Of a DNA stretch of 64,000 nt, positions 18,202-26,576 are shown one piece after another. Source of the stretch: Marinomonas polaris DSM 16579 (lineage in GTDB: Bacteria; Pseudomonadota; Gammaproteobacteria; Pseudomonadales; Marinomonadaceae); NCBI RefSeq assembly GCF_900129155.1, contig NZ_FQVF01000006.1, positions 234,281 through 298,280 on the forward strand, given 5' to 3'. The stretch's first letter is position 1. Each line of letters begins with the position of its first letter. The position numbers and the translations under genes were made by a program. A model generated the notes under the pieces. The model did no database searches, had not been told where the DNA came from, and worked only from the letters and a program-made list of their open reading frames with translations.

Positions 18202-19428
18202 CTATTTTTTGAAAACGCGTTTTCTGACACCTTCTAAACGTTTCAAAATCGCATCAAGACGCTCTGGTTTTACCATAAACTCTTGGAAACCCTTCATGCC
18301 TTCTTGAGCCATGCTTGGATCAGTATCACGATCATAAAACTGAGCGGTACCAGCGGCATTGTTCAACATTGCTACACCTTTATTCAAGAAAAAGTCATCC
18401 GGTGCTTTCGCTTTAATATTAGGTGGAATCTGTAGCAAGACATCATTTAGCATGGTTTGATTATCAGCACGAGCCATGAATTCCAAGAATTTCCGAGCAT
18501 CAACTTTGTTTTTTGCTTTTGCTGGAATATGAACTGTTTCCATTGGTGCATCTTCGGCAATAGGAATGGCTGGATCAATGATAGGGAATTGGAAGAAGCC
18601 CATCTTACCGTCAAGTTCTTTAGGAAAGTTTGGCACAATAAAGTTACCAATCAAGTACATGGCTGCTTGGCCGTTGTACATAAATGGCTGTGCTTCTTGC
18701 CATGAATAAGAAGCATGGTTTTCTAGGAAGTAGCCTTTATCAATAAGCTCTTTCCAATGTTCAAAGGTTTTACGAACGCGAGGATCAGTATAAGGAATTT
18801 TGCCATCCATCAAATCGATATGAAAATCCAAACCATTGGTACGCAAATTCAAGTAATCAAACCAACCCGCTGCAGTCCATAAATACTTGGTGCCTATTGT
18901 AATAGGTGTAACATCATTGGCTTTTAGCTTCGCGTTGACGGCAAGAAATTCGTCCCACGTTTTAGGTTCAGACAAACCTAACTTGTCAAAGATATCTTTA
19001 CGGTAATAAATACCCCATTGATAATAACTGTAGGGAATGCCCCATTGCTTATTGTTCAATGTAGAAGCCGCTGTCGCTGCAGGCATAATTTCTTTCAAAC
19101 CGAGTTTTTGCCAAATATCACTAACATCTTCAAACAAATCACGGTCAACAAAGCTTTTCATACGATTGCCTGAATACCAGAAAACAATGTCTGGTGGCGT
19201 AGTAGAAAGCCAATTCCGAATAGCCGTTTTATAACCTTCTTTGTCGTAAAGGTTGTATTTTACTGTAATGTCAGGGTTTTCACTTTCGAACTTCTGCACC
19301 ATTTCAGTGAACGCTTTCTTTGGTGCTGGATCTGCCTGATCAGAATTAATCACCAAGGTACCAGCATTAGCGATAGAGATTGCACCTAATGCCATTGCCC
19401 CTACTAATAAGGATTGTATTTTTTTCAT
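18202..19428 (-). CDS. ABC sugar transporter substrate-binding protein (family 1)
   Basis: The start is the ATG at 19428 (MKKIQSLLVGAMALGAISIANA, a classic signal peptide), with AGAGGG upstream. The 408-residue protein has the SBP family 1 pattern: NPDITVKYNLYDKEGYKTAIRNWL, PPDIVFWYSGNRMKSFVDRDLFEDV, WGIPYSYYQWGIYYRKDIFDKLGL and FMYNGQAAMYLIGNF. It would capture a galactoside or galactose in the periplasm for the permeases at 28.8-30.5 kb and the ATPase at 31.5 kb. It sits at the operon end with its own upstream region carrying two IclR-like boxes, so it may be expressed separately at higher level. Confidence 0.9.
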   Translation of the reverse strand: MKKIQSLLVGAMALGAISIANAGTLVINSDQADPAPKKAFTEMVQKFESENPDITVKYNLYDKEGYKTAIRNWLSTTPPDIVFWYSGNRMKSFVDRDLFEDVSDIWQKLGLKEIMPAATAASTLNNKQWGIPYSYYQWGIYYRKDIFDKLGLSEPKTWDEFLAVNAKLKANDVTPITIGTKYLWTAAGWFDYLNLRTNGLDFHIDLMDGKIPYTDPRVRKTFEHWKELIDKGYFLENHASYSWQEAQPFMYNGQAAMYLIGNFIVPNFPKELDGKMGFFQFPIIDPAIPIAEDAPMETVHIPAKAKNKVDARKFLEFMARADNQTMLNDVLLQIPPNIKAKAPDDFFLNKGVAMLNNAAGTAQFYDRDTDPSMAQEGMKGFQEFMVKPERLDAILKRLEGVRKRVFKK

Positions 19429-19459
19429 GTAAATAAGCCCTCTTTTTGTTTTTATTAAT

Positions 19460-19474
19460 TGGAACCAAGTTTCA
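19460..19474. promoter_or_regulatory. IclR-like operator box 2
   Basis: TGGAACCAAGTTTCA is a near-palindrome with TGGAA and TTTCA arms around 5 bp. It matches 12 of 15 bases of the box in the IclR/importer divergent region. It lies 32 bp upstream of the sugar-binding protein start. Confidence 0.55.
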
Positions 19475-19506
19475 GTATTGACCAAACAAAAAAATTAATC
19501 AATAAA

Positions 19507-19521
19507 CGAAACAAAGTTCCA
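19507..19521. promoter_or_regulatory. IclR-like operator box 3
   Basis: CGAAACAAAGTTCCA shares 12 of 15 bases with the TGGAATAAAGTTCCA box at 30573, including the whole AAAGTTCCA half. It lies in the intergenic region between the GH42 gene end and the sugar-binding protein start, 33 bp from box 2 (about three helical turns between equivalent positions is not exact). Confidence 0.5.
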
Positions 19522-19543
19522 TTTAAATAGCTACTTTTACTGT

Positions 19544-21514
19544 TTATTGTTTTTTCCAAATGGCAACATCAGCTGCACCTAAACACTTAGAACCAATGAC
19601 AAGTTCTGCATTCTGAGGCACAAAAACAACCGTATTTGAGCTGTAATTAAATGCAAAAATCACATTGCCTCGTTCTCTCACTCGAACGCCTTTTGGCAAA
19701 TAGTAAGTCGATAATCCCGCCACCTCAGACAACTTAGCTAAGCTGGCTTTTAACAGAGTATTATCAATACAAGAGCCAAGATAATAGTGACGGCCTTCTC
19801 CCATTAACACTGGATTACCACCATCATCTTTTAACAAACAAGGTAATTCCGTCTTAATTTGTTCATGCCAATGCTTTAATTTACCTGCGCCCCAACGGCC
19901 AGAAACAGCTGGCTGAGTATGCTCAGGCAACGCATCTACACGCTCTACTGTTAATGGTAATAAGCTAGCCAACGGACCCGGAGCAAGGTTCTCAGGTATT
20001 TGGTAGGTTTCTGTTTTACTACCTGTTCTTGGCCCTGCGAGCAAAACACCTTGATAGGAATTCAATCGATTCTGCAGCTCAGGGGTAATATGCGCTTGAG
20101 CAGGTAAAACCAATAATTCATACATATCTAATGGCGCATTACTTGGAACAATGTCCACAGATAAGCCAAGTTCGCGCATGGCTTCATACATGCGGTAACA
20201 CCAGAAAAAGTAACGATAAGCACGCGACTGAGGCTGAATATCTAAAGACCAACAAGCGTCATAATCAAACATCAATGCGACTTTTCCAGCACTTGGCAGG
20301 GACATTAACTCATCTGCATCAAGGCCAATTGATTCAGCCAAGACTTTCACTTCTTGCGCCACTAAGGTCGCTTCTTTTGCCGCTTCAGCTTCTTGCGCAT
20401 CAGGACGTAACAAGCCAGCATGCATTTGCTCTTGACCAAATGGCGCCTGACGCCAGCGGAAATACGACACCAATTCAGCGCCATGGGAAAAAGCTTCCCA
20501 CGTCCATAAACGTACCGCACCATCGGCAGGCGTTGGATTGTGTGGCGCCCAATTCACAGGTCCTGGTTGCTGCTCCATAATCCATAAACGACCATTACCG
20601 CAGCCGCGATACAAATCATGATGAAATGCGCCTGCATCCGGATGACCGACTCGCAAATAAGTATGTTTTTCATCTTCAGTATAAAGAGGCTCTTTGTCTA
20701 AAGACCCCAATGGATAACTGTCCCAGCTCGCCACATCAAGATCTTGACCGACTTTGTGGTGATCAAATGCCGTAAAGAACCCCATATAGTTATGCACTAA
20801 ATCACGGCCAGCAGAATGCTCACGCAAAATGTCCACTTGTAGTTTGTTGAAAGCAACCACCTGATCTGAACAGCAACGCTGAAAGTCCAAACGGTGAGAA
20901 GGATTGGCTTCGGTAACCGTTAAATTCGGCAATTCGATTTCATCGAAAGAGCGATAATCCATACTCCAGAACACGTTGCCCCAGGCTTTATTTAACGCTT
21001 CTACCGTGCCGTATTTTTCTGCCAACCAAAGACGAAACGCAGCGAGATCAGCTTCGGCATAACTTAACACCGTATCATGACAACCATATTCATTGTCTGT
21101 CTGCCAGGAAGCCACCGCTGGATGGTGACCATAGCGTTCCGCCATCATGGTCACCATGCGACGACATTCTTCTCTATATTCCAAACTCGCGAAAGTATAA
21201 TGACGACGAGAGCCAAAACCTCGTACTCGCCCCGCTTCATCTTTTGCCAACATAGACGGATGACGATCAACCAACCATTTTGGTGGTGTCGCGGTTGGCG
21301 TACCTAAAATGACTTTTAAACCCTCAGAATGCAAAATATCTAGCGACTCATCCAGCCACTCCCAATGCAATTCACCCGGAGTTGGCTCAATCGTACTCCA
21401 GCTAAACTCGCCAACTCGAACATACTGAATACCAATGCGTCGCATATGTTGAGCATCTTCAACCCAACGACTTTTTGGCCAATGTTCTGGGTAATAACAC
21501 ACACCTAATTTCAT
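19544..21514 (-). CDS. Beta-galactosidase, glycoside hydrolase family 42
   Basis: The start is the ATG at 21514 (MKLGVCYYPEHWPKSRW), preceded by AGGAGC inside the end of the lactonase gene. The 656-residue protein is a GH42 enzyme: TIM barrel first, with acid/base E142 in WQTDNEYG and nucleophile E314 in LWIMEQQPG, then a trimerisation-like domain and a small C-terminal beta domain. No signal peptide is seen, so it should release galactose from short beta-galactosides after uptake. It belongs to the nine-gene leftward operon and lies just before the binding-protein gene. Confidence 0.93.
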   Translation of the reverse strand: MKLGVCYYPEHWPKSRWVEDAQHMRRIGIQYVRVGEFSWSTIEPTPGELHWEWLDESLDILHSEGLKVILGTPTATPPKWLVDRHPSMLAKDEAGRVRGFGSRRHYTFASLEYREECRRMVTMMAERYGHHPAVASWQTDNEYGCHDTVLSYAEADLAAFRLWLAEKYGTVEALNKAWGNVFWSMDYRSFDEIELPNLTVTEANPSHRLDFQRCCSDQVVAFNKLQVDILREHSAGRDLVHNYMGFFTAFDHHKVGQDLDVASWDSYPLGSLDKEPLYTEDEKHTYLRVGHPDAGAFHHDLYRGCGNGRLWIMEQQPGPVNWAPHNPTPADGAVRLWTWEAFSHGAELVSYFRWRQAPFGQEQMHAGLLRPDAQEAEAAKEATLVAQEVKVLAESIGLDADELMSLPSAGKVALMFDYDACWSLDIQPQSRAYRYFFWCYRMYEAMRELGLSVDIVPSNAPLDMYELLVLPAQAHITPELQNRLNSYQGVLLAGPRTGSKTETYQIPENLAPGPLASLLPLTVERVDALPEHTQPAVSGRWGAGKLKHWHEQIKTELPCLLKDDGGNPVLMGEGRHYYLGSCIDNTLLKASLAKLSEVAGLSTYYLPKGVRVRERGNVIFAFNYSSNTVVFVPQNAELVIGSKCLGAADVAIWKKQ

Positions 21515-21515
21515 T

Positions 21516-22385
21516 TTAAGCTCCTGCAAATGGCTGGCTTGGCGCGCCAGTAATATTTATTGTTGTTAAATCAATCGCAACGACGTGACCTGCAAGCGGC
21601 TGCTTAGCCAAGTCGTCTTCACTGGTCGCCACGCTGGCGGATGTAATAAATAGCGTGTTGCCATCAGGGCCACCAAACACGCAGCTGGTTGGCTTAGAAA
21701 ACGGTAATTCAATCGTCTGCAACACTTCGCCTTCTGGGTTGTATCGCACAACACGAGCACCATCCCAATTGGCGTTCCAAATACAGCCTTCCGAATCAAT
21801 ACAAGAGCCATCAGCTCCGATGCCTTCTTTCACCTCAAAAAATGGTTTTTGGCTACGGATGTCATAAAATTCTGGGTACGGAAAAATATGCACTTTTCGT
21901 GTCATGGAATCGCCAAAATAAAAGCGGCCACGAGACTCGTCCCATGCCAAAGTATTGGAAATACCAACCCCTTCCAGCATCAATGTCTTTTTGCCTTCCG
22001 GTGTAACCTTCCATAACCGACCCGACGCTTTCTCTTCTGCATCATCCATAGTGCCAAGCCACAACACACCGTTTGGATCACATTTAGCATCGTTACTACG
22101 ATTGCCAGGAATATCGGTGTCCAAATCACATAGGTGCTCTAACTCACCTGTCGTCTTATCTAAATAAGCAACAGAATCCGCCAACGCCACCAACAAACGA
22201 TCACTTTGCGTCGTAAACACCGCTGATACTTTTTTGGGCAAAGTCCAATGTTGGTATTCATTCGATTCCTGATGCCAACACCATACCTGGCAGGCTGGAA
22301 TATCTACCCAGTACAAAGCTTGTTCTTGTTGACTCCAAAATGGCCCTTCGGCTAATTGGTGACGTTGCGTACTAATTTGCTTCAT
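21516..22385 (-). CDS. SMP-30/gluconolactonase family sugar lactonase
   Basis: A 289-residue six-bladed propeller lactonase. The metal ligands are recognisable: E13 in LAEGPFW, the Asn in GVGISNTLAWDE and the Asp in GADGSCIDSEG. NDAKCDPNGVLWLGTMD is the typical second signature. In this locus it most likely opens galactono-lactone to galactonate, between the SDR dehydrogenase and the dehydratase. The substrate is inferred from context; family members also take arabino-, xylono- and glucono-lactones. It is cytoplasmic (no signal peptide). Its last codons contain the ribosome site of the GH42 gene. Confidence 0.88.
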   Translation of the reverse strand: MKQISTQRHQLAEGPFWSQQEQALYWVDIPACQVWCWHQESNEYQHWTLPKKVSAVFTTQSDRLLVALADSVAYLDKTTGELEHLCDLDTDIPGNRSNDAKCDPNGVLWLGTMDDAEEKASGRLWKVTPEGKKTLMLEGVGISNTLAWDESRGRFYFGDSMTRKVHIFPYPEFYDIRSQKPFFEVKEGIGADGSCIDSEGCIWNANWDGARVVRYNPEGEVLQTIELPFSKPTSCVFGGPDGNTLFITSASVATSEDDLAKQPLAGHVVAIDLTTINITGAPSQPFAGA

Positions 22386-22425
22386 TGTTTTTATTCTCCA
22401 ACTTGTCTTGTCTACTTAAAGAGAG

Positions 22426-23061
22426 CTATTTTTGATAGGCCTTCCAAGCAGCCATAAAGGCTTCAGCATTAGCTTTCGTCATTTCTACAGATTGGCCTTT
22501 TTTATACAAAGCCGAACCTAGACCAAAGCCACGAGCACCAACATTCAAATAATCAGCCACATTCGAAGGACTCACTCCGCCAACAGGGCACAACCAAGTC
22601 TCGGCGGGAATCACCGCGCCCAAGGCTTTAACCACATTGATCGTAGGCAAAGCTTCAGCAGGAAACAGTTTCACCGCATCTGCACCAGCGTGTAACGCTG
22701 CAAACGCTTCACTCGCGGTAAAAAAACCTGGCATAGCGTATAAACCAGCTACTTTGGCAGCTTTAATCAGCTCGACATCCGTATGTGGGCAAACCATTAA
22801 TTTTGCGCCAGTGGCAACTAATTCGGTCAATTGTGCCATGGTCAAAACCGTGCCGGCGCCAATCAATACTTGCTCTCCAAAAGTCTCTTGCAAGCTGCGA
22901 ATACTGGTAAACGCATCGGGCGAATTAAGCGGCACTTCGAGTAAGCGAAAACCAGCATCAATTAGAACTTGAGCGTGCTCAATCACTTCGTCGGGTTTAA
23001 TACCACGAAGAATGGCGACCATTGGGAATTCTTGCATCAATGCATTAAAAGAATGTTTCAT
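22426..23061 (-). CDS. dgoA: 2-dehydro-3-deoxy-6-phosphogalactonate aldolase
   Basis: A 211-residue class I aldolase of the KDPG/KDPGal family. It has ILRGI (17-21), E42 in LLEVPLNSP, GAGTVL, CPHTDVELI and the Schiff-base lysine K131 in AVKLFPAEAL. PLNSP rather than the KDPG-type TLRTP after the catalytic Glu favours DgoA over Eda. It cleaves 2-dehydro-3-deoxy-6-phosphogalactonate to pyruvate and glyceraldehyde-3-phosphate. One base separates it from the dgoK stop, and the ribosome site GGAGCG lies in the end of dgoK. Confidence 0.92.
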   Translation of the reverse strand: MKHSFNALMQEFPMVAILRGIKPDEVIEHAQVLIDAGFRLLEVPLNSPDAFTSIRSLQETFGEQVLIGAGTVLTMAQLTELVATGAKLMVCPHTDVELIKAAKVAGLYAMPGFFTASEAFAALHAGADAVKLFPAEALPTINVVKALGAVIPAETWLCPVGGVSPSNVADYLNVGARGFGLGSALYKKGQSVEMTKANAEAFMAAWKAYQK

Positions 23062-23062
23062 A

Positions 23063-24067
23063 TCATAACGCTCCTGTAGTCGGGTTATTTGCCGACACTG
23101 CCTGACGATTCGCCAAGCGCTTTAAACCACGAATACTGGCTTCGTTAGCTGCTAAAAATTCAGAAGTAAGATCTCGCGAAGACAAAGCCAGAGCATAACG
23201 TTCGCTAAGCGCTTCGCTACCTATAATCAGTACAGGACTTTTTGGCACTTCTAACGACACCACCTTTAAAGCTTCTAACGTGTCATTCACATCATGACCA
23301 ATCACCACACCAGACAAGTAATCTCGCACTTCGTCGGCAGCTAATTCACCACACACAAAACGACTACGAGCACTGAATAAATGATGTAAAATTCCGCCTG
23401 CTTGTAGACTGGCTTGCACGCCTTTTTTGAACGCGTCTTCGTTGAGCTGATTCGATTTAGGCAAGCCTTTTACCAAGCTGGATTCATCATTCAAACGCGC
23501 AAAAAGCTCACCTGTAATTGAAGTAGAAAACTGCGTCACCTTGCCTTCAGTGATTTGCGCCCATTTACAATGGGTTCCCGGCAAGCAAAATATTGGTGAC
23601 TCATCGGCACGACCTTGCTCTTCTAACCAATCAAGCGCGCCCAGTAATTGCGTTTCTTCGCCACGCATGACATCAAGCAAACCTGCCACCCCCGTACCTC
23701 GTAAGCCAGGTACGATCGCTACCTTGTTTGGTAACGACGTGGTCAGCCAAAAAAGGTGCTCGGACAAATCTTCTAACTTGATAGGACATTGTTGGTAAGG
23801 CACTTCTTGCCAACCACCTCGACTACCCACCATACCCGCCATGTAAATAGGCAGATCAGGCGTTAGCCAATCCCCCAACAAATCAGATAAGACACTTTCA
23901 AATTCAGCAGAGCCGAGCTTTAACATGCCTCGGTCACTGTCGCGCTGGGCTTGAATATGACCATCCTGATTCATCAAAAAGGCACGTAAATTGGTGGTTC
24001 CCCAGTCAACGGCAATAAAGCTCGCTTGGCCACCAGCAGATTGTGAAACAGGATTAAATTGGGTCAT
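23063..24067 (-). CDS. dgoK: 2-dehydro-3-deoxygalactonokinase
   Basis: A 334-residue kinase of the DgoK family, with the N-terminal phosphate-binding loop IAVDWGTTNLRAFLM, DRGMLKL, IYMAGMVGSRGGWQEVPY, FCLPGTHCKWAQI and TGELFARL. It phosphorylates 2-dehydro-3-deoxygalactonate at C6 using ATP, feeding DgoA. Its ATG overlaps the SDR stop as TAATG and it is followed after one base by dgoA, so stoichiometric expression with both neighbours is likely. The N-terminus has about 15 extra residues before the ATP-binding strand. Confidence 0.92.
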   Translation of the reverse strand: MTQFNPVSQSAGGQASFIAVDWGTTNLRAFLMNQDGHIQAQRDSDRGMLKLGSAEFESVLSDLLGDWLTPDLPIYMAGMVGSRGGWQEVPYQQCPIKLEDLSEHLFWLTTSLPNKVAIVPGLRGTGVAGLLDVMRGEETQLLGALDWLEEQGRADESPIFCLPGTHCKWAQITEGKVTQFSTSITGELFARLNDESSLVKGLPKSNQLNEDAFKKGVQASLQAGGILHHLFSARSRFVCGELAADEVRDYLSGVVIGHDVNDTLEALKVVSLEVPKSPVLIIGSEALSERYALALSSRDLTSEFLAANEASIRGLKRLANRQAVSANNPTTGAL

Positions 24068-24840
24068 TACAAACGCCCTCCATCCACAACCAAACTTTGT
24101 CCAGAGATCATACGGCTATCATCAGCACCCAAAAACAGCACCAAATCCGCCACATCTTCTGGCTTAATTTTTTCTTTAAGCGCTTGCTGTGTCATTAATT
24201 CTTCTTCGGCTTCTGGCGTTAACCACAAACGCTTTTGTTTTTCCGTCATTACCCAGCCGGGTAATACTGTATTGACACGAATTTTCTGACCGCCAAGCTC
24301 GCGAGCCAAACCTTTCGTTAAACCTGAAATACCCGCTTTTGCCGTCACATAACCCGGATAACCGGCCAATCCCAACATCCAAGAGTTGGAACTCATATTG
24401 ATAATGCTACCGCCACCGGCTTCAGCCATGGCTGGAGCTACAGCCTGAGCGGCAAAGAAATGATGTTTTAAATTGACTGACATACATTTATCAAACGCGT
24501 CTGATGTCATGTCTTGTAGCGTATGACGATGATCGTTGGCTGCGTTGTTTACCAGAATGCGAATCGCCCCCCAATCAGCTATACGCTCAGTAATCACTTT
24601 TTGAAGCGTGTCTATTTCAGTCAAATCAACCATATGAAAATGCGCTTTCAAGCCTTGATCGTTTAGCTCTTTTGCTAGGCTATCGCCTGCTGCTTGATCA
24701 ATATCGAAAAAGCTCACCAAACAGCCTTGCTGAGCTAACGCTCGAACCAAGGCTTCACCAATACCAGACGCGCCACCACTAACAAGAGCGTGACGTCCAG
24801 CCAAACTAGGAAAGACAGTTTTGTTTTTATTATTTGTCAT
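24067..24840 (-). CDS. SDR family oxidoreductase, probable D-galactose 1-dehydrogenase
   Basis: A 257-residue classical short-chain dehydrogenase. The cofactor loop GGASGIG is at 22-28, an acidic residue D47 after the second strand favours NAD+, NNAAN follows the fourth strand, and the catalytic S151, Y164 and K168 are present (YVTAK). In this locus it is the only candidate for oxidising galactose to galactono-lactone. Related SDRs oxidise L-arabinose, L-fucose, L-rhamnose or galactose, so the exact substrate is inferred. The start overlaps the stop of the dehydratase gene by one base (TAATG). Confidence 0.82.
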   Translation of the reverse strand: MTNNKNKTVFPSLAGRHALVSGGASGIGEALVRALAQQGCLVSFFDIDQAAGDSLAKELNDQGLKAHFHMVDLTEIDTLQKVITERIADWGAIRILVNNAANDHRHTLQDMTSDAFDKCMSVNLKHHFFAAQAVAPAMAEAGGGSIINMSSNSWMLGLAGYPGYVTAKAGISGLTKGLARELGGQKIRVNTVLPGWVMTEKQKRLWLTPEAEEELMTQQALKEKIKPEDVADLVLFLGADDSRMISGQSLVVDGGRL

Positions 24841-26576
24841 TAATGAGACTCCCTGCTCACTTTCGACCCACTTTTGCCAACAAGGAAATCCAAATCAGCA
24901 CCTTGATCGGCTTGCATTACATGGTCGATATACAGCTTGGCATAACCCCGATTATAATCACTTTCTTCAGGTTGCCATGCAGCTTTACGAGCTGCCATTT
25001 CTTCATCAGAAATATGCAAATGCAAACCACGACCTTCTACATCAAGGGTAATTTCATCACCGTTTTGCACCAAGGCCAACGGCCCGCCGACGGTAGATTC
25101 CGGCGCCACGTGCAGCACCACAGTACCAAACGCAGTGCCACTCATACGCGCATCACTGATGCGAACCATGTCCGTAATGCCTTGTTCTAACAACTTACTT
25201 GGCAACGCCATGTTGCCGACTTCTGGCATACCCGGATAACCTTTTGGCCCGCAACCTTTCAGTACCAGAATAGAATCTTTGTCTACTTCTAGCTCTGGTG
25301 TATCAATGCGAGCTTTGTAGTCTTCGATGTTTTCAAACACCACGGCTTTACCCGTGTGTTGCAACAAAGCGGGTGTGGCTGCGCTGGGTTTAATAATCGC
25401 GCCAAGTGGCGACAAGTTACCTCGTAACACCGCTATGCCCGCTTTTGCACGCAAAGGTTTATCGATGGGACGTATAACTTCTTCGTTGAAACACTCTGCA
25501 CCTTCGGTAATCTCGCCCAAAGTAGCACCACAAACCGTGTTGGCATTCATATCAAACAGGTGACTCAAACGCTGAATTAACGCGGGGAAACCGCCGGCGT
25601 AATGGAAATCTTCCATCAGGAATCGGCCAGAAGGCATCAAATCTACCAGACAAGGAATTTCCGCACCGATGCGATCCCAATCTTCTAGGGTTAAATCCAC
25701 ACCGACACGACCTGCAATCGCCAACAAATGCACCACCGCATTGGTTGATCCGCCAATCGCAGCATTAGCACGAATGGCGTTTTCAAAAGCCGTCTTAGTC
25801 AAAATATCAGACGGTTTTAAGTCTTCTTTGACCATCTCGACAATGCGAGCGCCAGTCATGTGAGCCAGTGCCTGACGACGCGCGTCCACCGCTGGCAAGG
25901 TACCGTTCTCAGGTAACGACATACCCAAGGCTTCAATTAAACAGGACATGGTCGACGCCGTTCCCATGGTCATACAAGTTCCACGAGAACGAGACATGCC
26001 CGACTCAGCACGCATGAAAGCATCAAGGCTCATTTTGCCGCCACGTACCGCTTCACTGAATTTCCATACGTCCGTACCAGAGCCTATGTCTTTACCGCGA
26101 TATTTACCGTTTAGCATTGGGCCAGATGACACCACAATGGTCGGTAAATCCACCGAACACGCGCCCATTAGTTGCGCAGGAGTGGTTTTGTCACAACCGC
26201 CCAATAACACAACACCGTCCATGCCGTAGGCGCGCATGGATTCTTCAACGTCCATACTCATCAAATTACGGAACAGCATCGCTGTCGGCTTCATTTGGGT
26301 TTCGCCAAGAGACATTACGGGAAACTCCAGTGGTACGCCGCCCGCTTCCCAAACACCACGTTTTACGTATTCTGCCAACTCACGCAGATGCGAATTACAA
26401 GGTGTCAATTCACTCCATGAGTTACAAATACCAATGATTGGGCGACCATCAAAACTGTGATCTGGCAAGCCTTGGTTTTTCATCCAGCTACGGTGAATAA
26501 AGCCGTCTTTATCCAACTTGCCGTACCACTGCTGACTGCGTAATGGTTTTTTATCTTTGTTATTATTGTCGCTCAT
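24840..26576 (-). CDS. IlvD/Edd family sugar-acid dehydratase, probable D-galactonate dehydratase
   Basis: A 578-residue member of the IlvD/Edd family in the pentonate/hexonate branch. The three Fe-S cysteines are C60 (LTPCNSHL), C128 (LGGCDK) and C201 (RGTCMTMGTAST), with K130 after the second. The same cysteine pattern occurs in rhizobial L-arabinonate dehydratase, which also accepts D-galactonate and D-fuconate. With dgoK and dgoA downstream, D-galactonate is the best guess and it would replace the enolase-family DgoD. The gene lies between the GH36 gene (stop immediately before) and the SDR gene (1-bp overlap). Confidence 0.88.
   Translation of the reverse strand: MSDNNNKDKKPLRSQQWYGKLDKDGFIHRSWMKNQGLPDHSFDGRPIIGICNSWSELTPCNSHLRELAEYVKRGVWEAGGVPLEFPVMSLGETQMKPTAMLFRNLMSMDVEESMRAYGMDGVVLLGGCDKTTPAQLMGACSVDLPTIVVSSGPMLNGKYRGKDIGSGTDVWKFSEAVRGGKMSLDAFMRAESGMSRSRGTCMTMGTASTMSCLIEALGMSLPENGTLPAVDARRQALAHMTGARIVEMVKEDLKPSDILTKTAFENAIRANAAIGGSTNAVVHLLAIAGRVGVDLTLEDWDRIGAEIPCLVDLMPSGRFLMEDFHYAGGFPALIQRLSHLFDMNANTVCGATLGEITEGAECFNEEVIRPIDKPLRAKAGIAVLRGNLSPLGAIIKPSAATPALLQHTGKAVVFENIEDYKARIDTPELEVDKDSILVLKGCGPKGYPGMPEVGNMALPSKLLEQGITDMVRISDARMSGTAFGTVVLHVAPESTVGGPLALVQNGDEITLDVEGRGLHLHISDEEMAARKAAWQPEESDYNRGYAKLYIDHVMQADQGADLDFLVGKSGSKVSRESH

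Noticed and set aside
20131..20580. A 149-codon rightward open frame inside the GH42 gene
   Set aside because: It is antisense to the well-conserved GH42 catalytic region around E314, with low-complexity translation and no family resemblance.
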